Below the pieces are notes generated by a model, which made no database searches, was not told the origin of the DNA, and saw only the letters and a program-made list of their open reading frames with translations. The position numbers were made by a program, and so were the translations under genes. Below are positions 26,186 through 37,626 of a stretch of 64,000 bases of DNA, piece after piece (within the stretch, counting starts at the first letter, position 1; every line of letters begins with the position of its first letter). The stretch comes from Amia ocellicauda (Eukaryota > Chordata > Actinopteri > Amiiformes > Amiidae): contig NW_027102725.1 of assembly GCF_036373705.1 (NCBI RefSeq), forward strand, positions 62,001 to 126,000, read 5' to 3'.

Positions 26186-26692
26186 GCTTGGCTTGTTGGG
26201 CATCCAGGTATGCACTGAGATTACGATCGGCACGATGATTGTCGTTCTCAGGAGAATTGTGTTTCTTTGCTGATCATGTTCTCTGTCGCTTTTTACAAAG
26301 TTCTTACAAGTGGCACATTGGGGATGAGGAGCAGAGCATGCTGACACGCATACCTGTGGACTTCTGCATGGCATGGGGCCACAGGTCATTCCAAGTATTT
26401 CAAGACGCCTGCAAATGTGTGGACACGTTGTGTTGGCCCAACCCTCACAGATTGTGCCAAGTCAAGTAGAGATGCATGTTGTGCTGTTCTAAAGTGACAC
26501 GTCGTCAACGGCAAAAACATCTCTCAGAGTTCCTGGCTTGACTTGCCTCTGGAAGACAACACTTGCCCAGGCTGGATATTTGCCGAAAGAAGCAAAGAGG
26601 ACTAGACACCTTGCCTAGACGCAACTGCATATTTCATTGTCACCTGGAAGGCCATCCAGGCTTTTCACCATCATGGCTCTCGGTCAACAAGG

Positions 26693-26765
26693 CGCCCGAA
26701 CAGGGACTCGAACCCTGGACCCTCAGATTAAAAGTCTGATGCTCTACCGGCTGAGCTACCCGGGC
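26693..26765 (-). tRNA. tRNA-Lys(UUU), consensus copy (unit 9)
   Basis: Complete 73-nt cloverleaf identical to the unit 6 and unit 11 genes. Confidence 0.93.
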
Positions 26766-26991
26766 TTCAGTGAAGTGCTTCACAATGTGTTGGCTTCATG
26801 ATTGTTCCAGACCGCTTTCTGGCCGGTTTAGAAAACTGGGCTCAGGGTCACATGCATATGAGATGTTTGGGCAATGCGAGTTCTCCACAGCAAATCCGAA
26901 TTTCCGGTGTTTTCTCCTTGTCCTCATGCAATTCCAATGGCTTGACATTTGGGAGCTCGTCCAAAACCGATGTCAAACCATAATCACGCCT

Positions 26992-27080
26992 TCCTTCGAG
27001 CCGGAATTGAACCAGCGACCTAAGGATGCCCGCTGCCTGAAACCTACAGTCCTCCGCTCTACCAACTGAGCTATCGAAGG
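26992..27080 (-). tRNA. tRNA-Tyr(GUA) with 16-nt intron, intact (unit 9)
   Basis: All stems pair, boxes A and B are consensus, and the anticodon GTA is followed by one base and the intron. The region between Lys and Tyr is 9 bp shorter here than in other full units. Confidence 0.93.
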
Positions 27081-27150
27081 GAAGCTTCTCACCGTCTTCC
27101 CCTGGCAGTCTCAGTGGCCGTGCAAAGCCAAGAAGCACCGTGGCTTGGCT

Positions 27151-28776
27151 CAGTGGTTTTCAACCCGTGTGCCGTGAGGACTACCCAATTGTGTCGTGAG
27201 ATTTTTATCCCCTGAAAAATATTATGTCATTTTGTTTGGTCAACTTCATAAATCTTGTATCAAATCAAACTTATTCAAATGTGTGAAAATATTACATTTA
27301 TACATCACCTGTAGAAAGCGTTTCATAACTGAATTGTTGTGTTTGCCGGACTGAACGCACACCTACACTGAGTTGCAGTGCTATCAGTTGTATCGTAAGG
27401 TACACTTATAAATTTCAATTTAAGAAGTGAATTTATAGTATCACCTTATCACGAATCCTGGAATCTTGTAGAACTCAATTTCTGTAATAATTGGACACAG
27501 ACACCAATTCCAAAGATATAAATTGTTAAATTTATTCAAAAACAAAGACTAAATGTAGCACTACACTAATTATACAAAAGGGAAAAGCTAATTAAAATTC
27601 AACTCTAGATCAACAAATCAAAGACAAATCACTTCCGTGACCAAATCAAAGACCATGGGATCGCATATGATAACACACAAATCGTTAAACAAAAAAGGTT
27701 ATAAACACATTAACTACAATACCGGTTAGTAAGACGAAGGTGAGTCTCTCGTTAGTATTGTTAGTCAGACATTAAATAACTACGCAGGTTAGTATTTATG
27801 TCAGGTAACTTCTCGTTATATATATATCAGTCTCATTTACGTTTAGGTGCCGAGAAAGATCCTATCGTTACTTGTTACCACAATTTCCCTTAACTGATTA
27901 TTATTCAATGATCAAGGATAGGCAGGGCCACCAATAATCTAACGTCTATTGACTTGTGTCAATTTCAGACTAAACAGTTAAACAGGAATGAGAAGATATT
28001 TCTCGGGGTTGACAGATTTTATTTCTAAAATTATCAACAAAACAGTTTAATGCAACACACATTTATATTTAAGAAAACTAAATGATATTACACATTCTAG
28101 AGTTTTGAATCACAGAATAACATTTCTAATTGATTTCTCAAATGTCATGAATCATGAACTCCAAACTGTTAAACTTATCTGAACTTCGTCGCAGAGAGGC
28201 CTCTCTGTCTTCGGGCTCAGATCACAGCACACGGCACATGGTCCGTGTGGTTTGGAACAAAGGCAGTGCGGTTCGGCTTTGTCCAAGAACTTCCACTCAG
28301 TCGAAGCACCTGGAAGTTGGGGTTTCGCGAAATTAGAGTCTTTTCCTAACAGATTTTCCACTGGTTTGAAGGCTCCAAGGTTGTGCACAAAATCTTCTTT
28401 GTAAGCAGGGTTCCACCGTAGTTACTTGAAGACAAAGTCTTTGAGGAAAGCAGGGCCCTGTTCGTTCCAAGGGTCAAGTTTCTTAAGACTCAAATAGCTA
28501 TTTAAATGACTGAACACTTTCATATACATTCGACTTACTCAATTGTCCAGCTGTAAAACTCCACTGATCAGGTGGGCACAGGCGGGCATGCGCAGTCTGT
28601 AAAGTTCTTTATTTAATAAAGTCCTTTAAAAGAATTCTTCGTACGGCTCAATCTCCTTCTCCCAGTTTAACTCTTCTGTTGCCGGCAAAGACTTGGTTGG
28701 TTTCTGGTTCCGGTTCGGGCAACAGAGCTACAGGTTGAGCTGTGGCAGCGAGTTACTGGTTCAGGTGAGAGAGAAA

Positions 28777-28822
<46 letters not shown>

Positions 28823-29837
28823 GCACTGTTCCTTATAGTCTGTCAGATCAATAGGTGATTGGTTCTTGAGTTCTTGAGATTGGATTTCGGTTTCAGCCCC
28901 CAGTGTCCTAATGGAGGGGGGCTTGATTTATGACTGATGTCAATCCATGCCATCTTTTGGAAATGCCGGTTGGCCCGGGTTCGTAGCTCTATGTCGGGAT
29001 TTCGGCTCTCGTCCACTTCAAAGAGTTTTTATCACCTACAGGCCCCTTTCTCCAGACATCTCATAGCAGGATTCAACCTATTTGGCCTCTTCTCGGTGCC
29101 ATCCTCCCCAAAACTGTCACTTTGATGCAAACCAGTTCCAAGCTGATGAGCAAAGGAAATCTGATAACTTTGGGGGTGGAGAGGTCTTCTTTAGATCAGT
29201 GCTTCAGCTCAGAGCCCAAATGCTCTTATCAAAATACACCCAACATAACGCTACACAGTGGAACTGCAAGGCAATTGATTAAAGGGACATGTGGTAAATT
29301 CCTTTTCATCTTTATACTGTTGTTGGATGTCTCCTGTTCCTCTAAGTCTCATTTGGCCTTGGTTTTCCCCCTCTGTGTTGAATAATCGGGCTCTAAATAG
29401 CCCCGGCGTTTCTCCTGCAGTTCTTCGTTCTTTCCACTGCTAGCGCTGCCTTTGTGCAGCTTGTTATAGGATATTGTGAACTGAACCTATTTTGCTGTGA
29501 ATTTATATTTACTGCGAATAGTTTATTGTGGCTGGTCTTGGTCTGTCTGCACTAAATAAATGATTTGTATCAAGGGATTATTTAGTTTGTCTGTGTACTT
29601 TTTTACCTAACCACTAAGGGCCACTCCTTGCACTTCACACATTTGCCCTTTTAATTACTCCCTTACTGACATTCTTTAACATGCAATGTGCGTGTGATAA
29701 TAGTTTTAGCAGCCTGTTGCCATTCAGGTGAGACAATACCTAGTAAATCCGTTTTTTTTTTTTTCATGTTGGTGCGCCGCGAAGGTTTTTGGTCTCAGCA
29801 AAGTGTGCCGTGGCATTACAACGCTTGGGAACCACTG
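27151..29837. mobile_element. hAT element, copy 9 (complete)
   Basis: Ends as in copy 1, with target copies at 27143-27150 and 29838-29845. The (GA)n tract here is interrupted and among the longest. Confidence 0.87.
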
Positions 29838-30344
29838 GCTTGGCTTGTTGGGCATCCAGGTATGCACTGAGATTACGATCGGCACGATGATTGTCGTTCT
29901 CAGGAGAATTGTGTTTCTTTGCTGATCATGTTCTCTGTCGCTTTTTACAAAGTTCTTACAAGTGGCACATTGGGGATGAGGAGCAGAGCATGCTGACACG
30001 CATAGCTGTGGACTTCTGCATGGCATGGGGCCACAGGTCATTCCAAGTACTTCAAGACGCCTGCAAATGTGTGGACACGTTGTGTTGGCCCAACCCTCAC
30101 AGATTGTGCCAAGTCAAGTAGAGATGCATGTTGTGCTGTTCTAAAGTGACACGTCGTCAACGGCAAAAACATCTCTCAGAGTTCCTGGCTTGACTTGCCT
30201 CTGGAAGACAACACTTGCCCAGGCTGGATATTTGCCGAAAGAAGCAAAGAGGACTAGACACCTTGCCTAGACGCAACTGCATATTTCATTGTCACCTGGA
30301 AGGCCATCCAGGCTTTTCACCACCATGGCCCTCGGTCAACAAGG

Positions 30345-30398
30345 CGCCCGAACAGGGACTCGAACCCTGGACCCTCAGATTAAAAGTCTGATGCTCTA
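30345..30398 (-). pseudogene. tRNA-Lys 3' half (unit 10)
   Basis: Same truncation as in unit 5, of which this unit is nearly a copy. Confidence 0.9.
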
Positions 30399-31501
30399 AC
30401 ACACAAATCGTTAAACAAAAAAGGTTATAAACACATTAACTACAATACCGGTTAGTAAGACGAAGGTGAGTCTCTCGTTAGTATTGTTAGTCAGACATTA
30501 AATAACTACGCAGGTTAGTATTTATGTCAGGTAACTTCTCGTTATATATATATCAGTCTCATTTACGTTTAGGTGCCGAGAAAGATCCTATCGTTACTTG
30601 TTACCACAATTTCCCTTAACTGATTATTATTCAATGATCAAGGATAGGCAGGGCCATCAATAATCTAACGTCTATTGACTTGTGTCAATTTCAGACTAAA
30701 CAGTTAAACAGGAATGAGAAGATATTTCTCAGGGTTGACAGATTTTATTTCTAAAATTATCAACAAAACAGTTTAATGCAACACACATTTATATTTAAGA
30801 AAACTAAATGATATTACACATTCTAGAGTTTTGAATCACAGAATAACATTTCGAATTGATTTCTCAAATGTCATGAATCATGAACTCCAAACTGTTAAAC
30901 TTATCTGAACTTCGTCGCAGAGAGGCCTCTCTGTCTTCGGGCTCAGATCACAGCACACGGCACATGGTCCGTGTGGTTTGGAACAAAGGCAGTGCGGTTC
31001 GGCTTTGTCCAAGAACTTCCACTCAGTCGATGCACCTGGAAATTGGGGTTTCGCGAAATTAGAGTCTTTTCCAAACAGATTTTCCACTGGTTTGAAGGCT
31101 CCAAGGTTGTGCACAAAATCTTCTTTGTAAGCAGGGTTCCACCGTAGTTACTTGAAGACAAAGTCTTTGAGGAAAGCAGGGCCCTGTTCGTTCCAAGGGT
31201 CAAGTTTCTTAAGACTCAAATAGCTATTTAAATGACTGAACACTTTCATATACATTCGACTTACTCAATTGTCCAGCTGTAAAACTCCACTGATCAGGTG
31301 GGCACAGGCGGGCATGCGCAGTCTGTAAAGTTCTTTATTTAATAAAGTCCTTTAAAAGAATTCTTCGTACGGCTCAATCTCCTTCTCCCAGTTTAACTCT
31401 TCTGTTGCCGGCAAAGACTTGGTTGGTTTCTGGTTCCGGTTCGGGCAACAGAGCTACAGGTTGAGCTGTGGCAGCGAGTTACTGGTTCAGGTGAGAGAGA
31501 A

Positions 31502-31548
<47 letters not shown>

Positions 31549-32872
31549 GCACTGTTCCTTATAGTCTGTCAGATCAATAGGTGATTGGTTCTTGAGTTCT
31601 TGAGATTGGATTTCGGTTTCAGCCCCCAGTGTCCTAATGGAGGGGGGCTTGATTTATGACTGATGTCAATCCATGCCATCTTTTGGAAATGCCGGTTGGC
31701 CCGGGTTCGTAGCACTATGTCGGGATTTCGGCTCTCGTCCACTTCAAAGAGTTTTTATCACCTACAGGCCCCTTTCTCCAGACATCTCATAGCAGGATTC
31801 AACCTATTTGGCCTCTTCTCGGTGCCATCCTCCCCAAAACTGTCACTTTGATGCAAACCAGTTCCAAGCTGATGAGCAAAGGAAATCTGATAACTTTGGG
31901 GGTGGAGAGGTCTTCTTTAGATCAGTGCTTCAGCTCAGAGCCCAAATGCTCTTATCAAAATACACCCAACATAACGCTACACAGTGGAACTGCAAGGCAA
32001 TTGATTAAAGGGACATGTGGTGAATTCCTTTTTATCTTTATACTGTTGTTGGATGTCTCCTGTTCCTCTAAGTCTCATTTGGCCTTGGTTTTCCCCCTCT
32101 GTGTTGAATAATCGGGCTCTAAATAGCACCGGCGTTTCTCCTGCAGTTCTTCGTTCTTTCCACTGCTAGCGCTGCCTTTGTGAAGGCAGATGGTGCTTGT
32201 GAGAAGTCAACAGCATGTCCACCGAAAAGGGTGTCTGACTCCTGGTTTTGGATCCGGAAGGGTTGATAACAGACCGAAACGGTTACAATATGATACTGCT
32301 TAGATTAACTGTGGATATGTATAGTGATCGTGCTCGGCTCAGGTGTGCGTTCAGTCTGCACACAAAACATTTCGGTCGCGAAACGTCTAATCAAATCGAA
32401 TAAAATGGCGGGGATAGCATGTTTGATCCGTGTGCTATTGTTTTTCAACAATTGTAATGCCCTTTGTAACGTTTAACTACTTCGTTAAATACAGCTTGTT
32501 ATAGGATATTGTGAACTGAACCTATTTTGCTGTGAATTTATATTTACTGCGAATAGTTTATTGTGGCTGGTCTTGGTCTGTCTGCACTAAATAAATGATT
32601 TGTATCAAGGGATTATTTAGTTTGTCTGTGTACTTTTTTACCTAACCACTAAGGGCCACTCCTTGCACTTCACACATTTGCCCTTTAAATTACTCCCTTA
32701 CTGACATACTTTAACATGCAATGTGCGTGTGATAATAGTTTTAGCAGCCTGTTGCCATTCAGGTGAGACAATACCTAGTAAATCCGTTTTTTTTTTTTTC
32801 ATGTTGGTGCGCCGCGAAGGTTTTTGGTCTCAGCAAAGTGTGCCGTGGCATTACAACGCTTGGGAACCACTG
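30399..32872. mobile_element. hAT element, left end deleted, with 309-bp module (unit 10)
   Basis: The module lies at 32183-32491 and shares its variants with unit 5, not with unit 3. Confidence 0.85.
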
Positions 32873-33379
32873 GCTTGGCTTGTTGGGCATCCAGGTATGC
32901 ACTGAGATTACGATCGGCACGATGATTGTCGTTCTCAGGAGAATTGTGTTTCTTTGCTGATCATGTTCTCTGTCGCTTTTTACAAAGTTCTTACAAGTGG
33001 CACATTGGGGATGAGGAGCAGAGCATGCTGACACGCATAGCTGTGGACTTCTGCATGGCATGGGGCCACAGGTCATTCCAAGTATTTCAAGACGCCTGCA
33101 AATGTGTGGACACGTTGTGTTGGCCCAACCCTCACAGATTGTGCCAAGTCAAGTAGAGATGCATGTTGTGCTGTTCTAAAGTGACACGTCGTCAACGGCA
33201 AAAACATCTCTCAGAGTTCCTGGCTTGACTTGCCTCTGGAAGACAACACTTGCCCAGGCTGGATATTTGCCGAAAGAAGCAAAGAGGACTAGACACCTTG
33301 CCTAGACGCAACTGCATATTTCATTGTCACCTGGAAGGCCATCCAGGCTTTTCACCATCATGGCCCTCGGTCAACAAGG

Positions 33380-33452
33380 CGCCCGAACAGGGACTCGAAC
33401 CCTGGACCCTCAGATTAAAAGTCTGATGCTCTACCGGCTGAGCTACCCGGGC
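33380..33452 (-). tRNA. tRNA-Lys(UUU), consensus copy (unit 11)
   Basis: Complete 73-nt cloverleaf of consensus sequence. It is the last Lys gene before the array edge. Confidence 0.93.
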
Positions 33453-33687
33453 TTCAGTGAAGTGCTTCACAATGTGTTGGCTTCATGATTGTTCCAGACC
33501 GCTTTCTGGCCGGTTTAGAAAACTGGGCTCAGGGTGAAAAGGGTCACATGCATATGAGATGTTTGGGCAATGCGAGTTCTCCACAGCAAATCCGAATTTC
33601 CGGTGTTTTCTCCTTGTCCTCATGCAATTCCAATGGCTTGACATTTGGGAGCTCGTCCAAAACCGATGTCAAACCATAATCACGCCT

Positions 33688-33776
33688 TCCTTCGAGCCGG
33701 AATTGAACCAGCGACCTAAGGATGCCCGCTGCCTGAAACCTACAGTCCTCCGCTCTACCAACTGAGCTATCGAAGG
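33688..33776 (-). tRNA. tRNA-Tyr(GUA) with 16-nt intron, intact (unit 11)
   Basis: All stems pair, boxes A and B are consensus, and the intron is in the usual place. It is the last Tyr gene before the array edge. Confidence 0.93.
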
Positions 33777-33846
33777 GAAGCTTCTCACCGTCTTCCCCTG
33801 GCAGTCTCAGTGGCCGTGCAAAGCCAAGAAGCACCGTGGCTTGGCT

Positions 33847-35890
33847 CAGTGGTTTTCAACCCGTGTGCCGTGAGGACTACCCAATTGTGTCGTGAGATTT
33901 TTATCCCCTGAAAAATATTATGTCATTTTGTTTGGTCAACTTCATAAATCTTGTATCAAATCAAACTTATTCAAATGTGTGAAAATATTACATTTATACA
34001 TCACCTGTAGAAAGCGTTTCATAACTGAAATGTTGTGTTTGCCGGACTGAACGCACACCTACACTGAGTTGCAGTGCTATCAGTTGTATCGTAAGGTACA
34101 CTTATAAATTTCAATTTAAGAAGTGAATTTATAGTATCACCTTATCACGAATCCTGGAATTTGTAGAACTCAATTTCTGTAATAATTGGACACAGACACC
34201 AATTCCAAAGATATAAATTGTTAAATTTATTCAAAAACAAAGACTAAATGTAGCACTACACTAATTATACAAAAGGGAAAAGCTAATCAAAATTCAACTC
34301 TAGATCAACAAATCAAAGACAAATCACTTCCGTGACCAAATCAAAGACCATGGGATCGCATATGATAACACACAAATCGTTAAACAAAAAAGGTTATAAA
34401 CACATTAACTACAATACCGGTTAGTAAGACGAAGGTGAGTCTCTCGTTAGTATTGTTAGTCAGACATTAAATAACTACGCAGGTTAGTATTTATGTCAGG
34501 TAACTTCTCGTTATATATATATCAGTCTCATTTACGTTTAGGTGCCGAGAAAGATCCTATCATTACTTGTTACCACAATTTCCCTTAACTGATTATTATT
34601 CAATGATCAAGGATAGGCAGGGCCACCAATAATCTAACGTCTATTGACTTGTGTCAATTTCAGACTAAACAGTTAAACAGGAATGAGAAGATATTTCTCG
34701 GCGTTGACAGATTTTATTTCTAAAATTATCAACAAAACAGTTGAATGCAACACACATTTATATTTAAGAAAACTAAATGATATTACACATTCTAGAGTTA
34801 TGAATCACAGATTAACATTTCTAATTGATTTCTTAAATGTCATGAATCACAAACTCCAAACTGTTAAACTTATCTGAACTTCGTCGCAGAGAGGCCTCTC
34901 TGGCTTCGGGCTCAGATAACAGCACACGGCACGAGGTCCGTGTGGTTGGAACAAAGGCAGTCCGGTTCAGCTTTGTCCAAGAACTTCCACTCAGTCGATG
35001 CACCTGGAAGTTGGGGTTTCGCGAATGTAGAGTCTTTTCCAAACAGATTTTCCATTGGTTTGAAGGCTCCAAGGTTGTGCACAAAATCTTCTTTGTAAGC
35101 AGGGTTCCACCGTAGTTACTTGAAGACAAAGTCTTTGAGGAAAGCAGGGCCCTGTTTGTTCCAAGGGTCAAGTTTCTTAAGACTCAAATAGCTATTTAAA
35201 TGACTGGCACTTTCGTATTCAGTCGACTTAGTCAATTGTCCAGCTGTAAAACTCCACTGATCAGGTGGGTCTGTAAAGTTCTTTATTTAATAAAGTCCTT
35301 TAAAAGAATTCTTCGTACGGCTCAATCTCCTTCTCCCAGTTTAATTCTTCTGTTGCCGGCAAAGACTTTGTTGGTTTCTGGTTCCGGTTCTGGCAACAGA
35401 GCTACAGGTTGCGAGTTTCTGGTTCAGGTGAGAGAGAGAGTAAGAGAGAGAGACCGTGCGCTGTTCTTTATAGTCTGTCAGATCAATAGGTGATTGGTTC
35501 TTGATTTTTTTAGATTGGATTTCGGTTTCAGCCCCCAGTGTCCTATTGGAGGGGGGCTTGATTTATGACTGATGTCAATCCATGCCATCTTTTGGAAATG
35601 CCGGTTGGCCCGGGTTCGTAGCTCTATGTCGGGATTTCGGCTCTCGTCCACTTCAAAGAGTTTTTATTACCTACAGGCCCCTTTCTCCTATCTCATAGCA
35701 GGATTCCAAACTATTTGGCCTATTCTCGGTGCCATCCTCCCCAAAACTGTCACTTTGATGTAAACCAGTTCCAAGCTGATGAGTTAAGGAAATCTGATAA
35801 CTTTTGGTGGGGGGAGAGGTCTTCTTTAGATCAGTGCTTCAGCTCAGAGCTAAAATGCTCTTATCAAAATACACCCAACATAACACTACA
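33847..35890. mobile_element. hAT element, right end missing at the array edge (unit 11)
   Basis: The left end and target copy (33839-33846) are intact. From about 34680 substitutions and small indels accumulate well above the level seen in internal units. Similarity stops near 35890 in the stretch that reads 'acacccaacataa' in all units. No right end follows. Confidence 0.85.
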
Positions 35891-36229
35891 ATAATATATG
35901 GTTTGCTAAGTTGTAAATAATGGCTAAAATGCATTTACTGTGCATTCGGTTAATCATTAATTACTAGGTTTATGTTTATTTATTGCATGAATGTGGATCC
36001 TTCAAATGTTTAATAAATAATGACTAATATGTAAAGTTAAAAATTAATTACGAGTGTGTTTGTGCTTAACTAATGCATACTTCTGGCCCCTTAAAATAAA
36101 GTGTTATCAGATCTCCTTTGAGATATGACTCCCTCCCCTTCAGGTTCTGCAACGTTGAATAAATAAACTTAGATAGCCGCGACTGTTTCCCAAAAATGTA
36201 TTGTTTCAAATATGCCGTTTAACAGCATT
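35891..36229. other. AT-rich flank of the array, nothing recognised
   Basis: Single-copy-looking AT-rich sequence with no frame, RNA gene or repeat that I recognise. Confidence 0.5.
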
Positions 36230-36231
36230 TG

Positions 36232-36765
36232 TTAGGGGTGTAACGTTACGGTACACAAAACTGACAGTTCGGTACGTACCTCGGTTTTGAAGTCTCGGTT
36301 CGTTATGGGTTCGGTACAGCGGGGGGGGGAACTAAACATTAATTCCTTTGTGCATGTTTCTAAGCTATGCAAAAGAGATTTCACTTGTTTCTCAGTCTGT
36401 CTGGTGATGCATAGCCCACATAGGGCACGTGCAACACATAACACAACATTTAGAAAGCGGGTGACACTTATTTTGTTACATATAAGAGCGACACTACTCC
36501 AGACACTCCCTTGCTCGTGATCTAAAGTTAGACAGAGATGCTGTGCTTGGCTGGGGTCACCTATCAGACAGGCCTCACACTTATCAACTAATTCACGGCC
36601 AATACAATGTTGTAACACTAGCGCAATAATGCCCTTTATGGTGTGTGTCATCACTAGTGTTACATGATCATCATAGTTTTTACAATTATATCTCGGAACT
36701 TCCCTGTCTGAATCAAAACTCTTGTGGGTTCTAGCAAGGCAAGAACAGAAGCATGCAATGTTCAA
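36232..36765 (-). pseudogene. Virus-like element part: cysteine-motif protein stretch
   Basis: A 177-codon open stretch with the motif C-x2-C-x5-PSQ-x2-H-x-CL near residues 83-99 and many further cysteines, which suggests a metal-binding fold. Function unknown. It overlaps the hAT-like terminus at its 3' end. Confidence 0.4.
36233..36330. mobile_element. hAT-type terminus, second family
   Basis: The wording 'aggggtgtaacg', 'cggttcggtac' and 'ttcggtacag' matches the ends of a common fish hAT family whose termini begin CAGGGGTGTAACG. No opposite end was found, so only the terminus is called. Confidence 0.4.
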
Positions 36766-36857
36766 TCTTGTTCGGGGTCTTAAAGAGTTGACAGAGGAAT
36801 CAATATCACTGGTGTCTGGTACTCCACTATTCTAATGAAGAGAAAAGAAAATAACAC

Positions 36858-37154
36858 TTAAAACTGTAATGTGTGTCGGTCAGTAAAGAAGTACACAACT
36901 AAACACAGTTGTAGGACCTCTATATTTACCTCTCTTTCCATTGATGGTCCAACTCCATCATCAGTGTCTGAGGTTTTATCCTCCCTGCCATGTTCATGGT
37001 CCTTGTCATCATCTTCAGACTCATCACCAGTGTTGACACCTTCGTCTTCATCAGACATTGGGAGAGCATCCCTGGGGCTCAGAGGAGGAGCGCTGACACT
37101 ATTCTTTTGATAAACATACAAAGAAGAAAACATGCATTTAAATTCACTTTGCAT
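36858..37154 (-). pseudogene. Virus-like element part: acidic stretch
   Basis: An open stretch whose middle is rich in Asp, Glu and Ser (SDEDEG, SEDDDKD), typical of a disordered acidic region. It lies between two other minus-strand coding-like pieces, so it may be part of one transcription unit. No family recognised. Confidence 0.35.
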
Positions 37155-37263
37155 TGAAATTCATATATACACACATACGGCCTAACAGCATGTAAACACC
37201 GGCATACGTTTAAAATTAATAATAATATTCTAAACACGTTTTTAAAGTAAAATAAAGTGTTAC

Positions 37264-37371
37264 CTCTTTTGGGTCCCTGTCTTCCGACCATCTTAATTTT
37301 GTGTTAGGTGCCCCCGCATCTTCATCAGCAGCGTGGTCGCTAGGGGGTGTCTTCTTAGCTGGTGTAGCCAT
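37264..37371 (-). pseudogene. Virus-like element part: short N-terminal stretch
   Basis: Opens with ATG at 37371 and reads MATPAKKTPPSDHAADEDAG, a basic then acidic disordered start. A TATA-like CTTTATA complement (37457-37463) lies about 86 bp upstream. This supports a promoter-proximal first coding piece of the minus-strand unit. Confidence 0.35.
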
Positions 37372-37456
37372 AGTGCGCTATGGGGGTTTCCACCAGTTAC
37401 CGCAGACCTGTTCTGTCCCGAACGGGTGACATGTTTTCTGTGTTTACCAGCATGCT

Positions 37457-37463
37457 CTTTATA
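37457..37463 (-). promoter_or_regulatory. TATA box of the minus-strand unit
   Basis: TATAAAG on the minus strand, about 86 bp before the first ATG of the minus-strand pieces and beside the 74-bp tandem repeat. Confidence 0.45.
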
Positions 37464-37483
37464 CTGTAAATGGTGGCCGGCGG

Positions 37484-37626
37484 CTCTACAGAGGAGGCGG
37501 GGTGTGGGCGGGGTTGGGGGCGTGTGTGGGGACACGTGGGTAAATGGGGGGCAGTGGCTATACAGAGGAGGAGGAGTGTGGACGGAGTTGGGTGCGTGTA
37601 TGGGTGCCACGTGGGTACAGTCATTT
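37484..37626. repeat. Two-copy G-rich tandem repeat, period about 74 bp
   Basis: Copies begin 'ctctacagagg' (37484) and 'ctatacagagg' (37558). Each carries a CACGTGGGTA motif with a perfect E-box. It sits in the spacer between divergent gene pieces and could be an enhancer-like repeat. Confidence 0.7.

Larger units (their letters stand above)
1..35890. repeat. Tandem array of tRNA-Tyr/tRNA-Lys cassette plus co-amplified hAT element
   Basis: Eleven head-to-tail units, starting at 1, 3635, 7278, 10305, 13946, 16962, 20615, 23317, 26035, 29687 and 32722; the window start cuts the array. Units 1, 2, 4, 6, 9 and 11 are full (about 3.63-3.65 kb). Units 7 and 8 are short (2.70-2.72 kb). Units 3, 5 and 10 are short but carry a 309-bp extra module (3.02-3.04 kb). 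Units are nearly identical apart from scattered substitutions and a variable (GA)n tract (for example 2728-2766 and 6361-6409). Variants occur in mosaic combinations, which suggests unequal exchange or gene conversion. The last unit stops at about 35890 inside its hAT part and is clearly more diverged from about 34680 on, as expected at an array edge. Tandem tRNA gene repeats are known in vertebrates, such as the Xenopus 3.18-kb tDNA repeat. No open frame in the unit looks like a real protein gene. Confidence 0.97.

Noticed and set aside
1-35890. CRISPR-like or satellite interpretation of the array
   Set aside because: Units are kilobases long and contain tRNA genes and a transposon; there is no short repeat/spacer structure.
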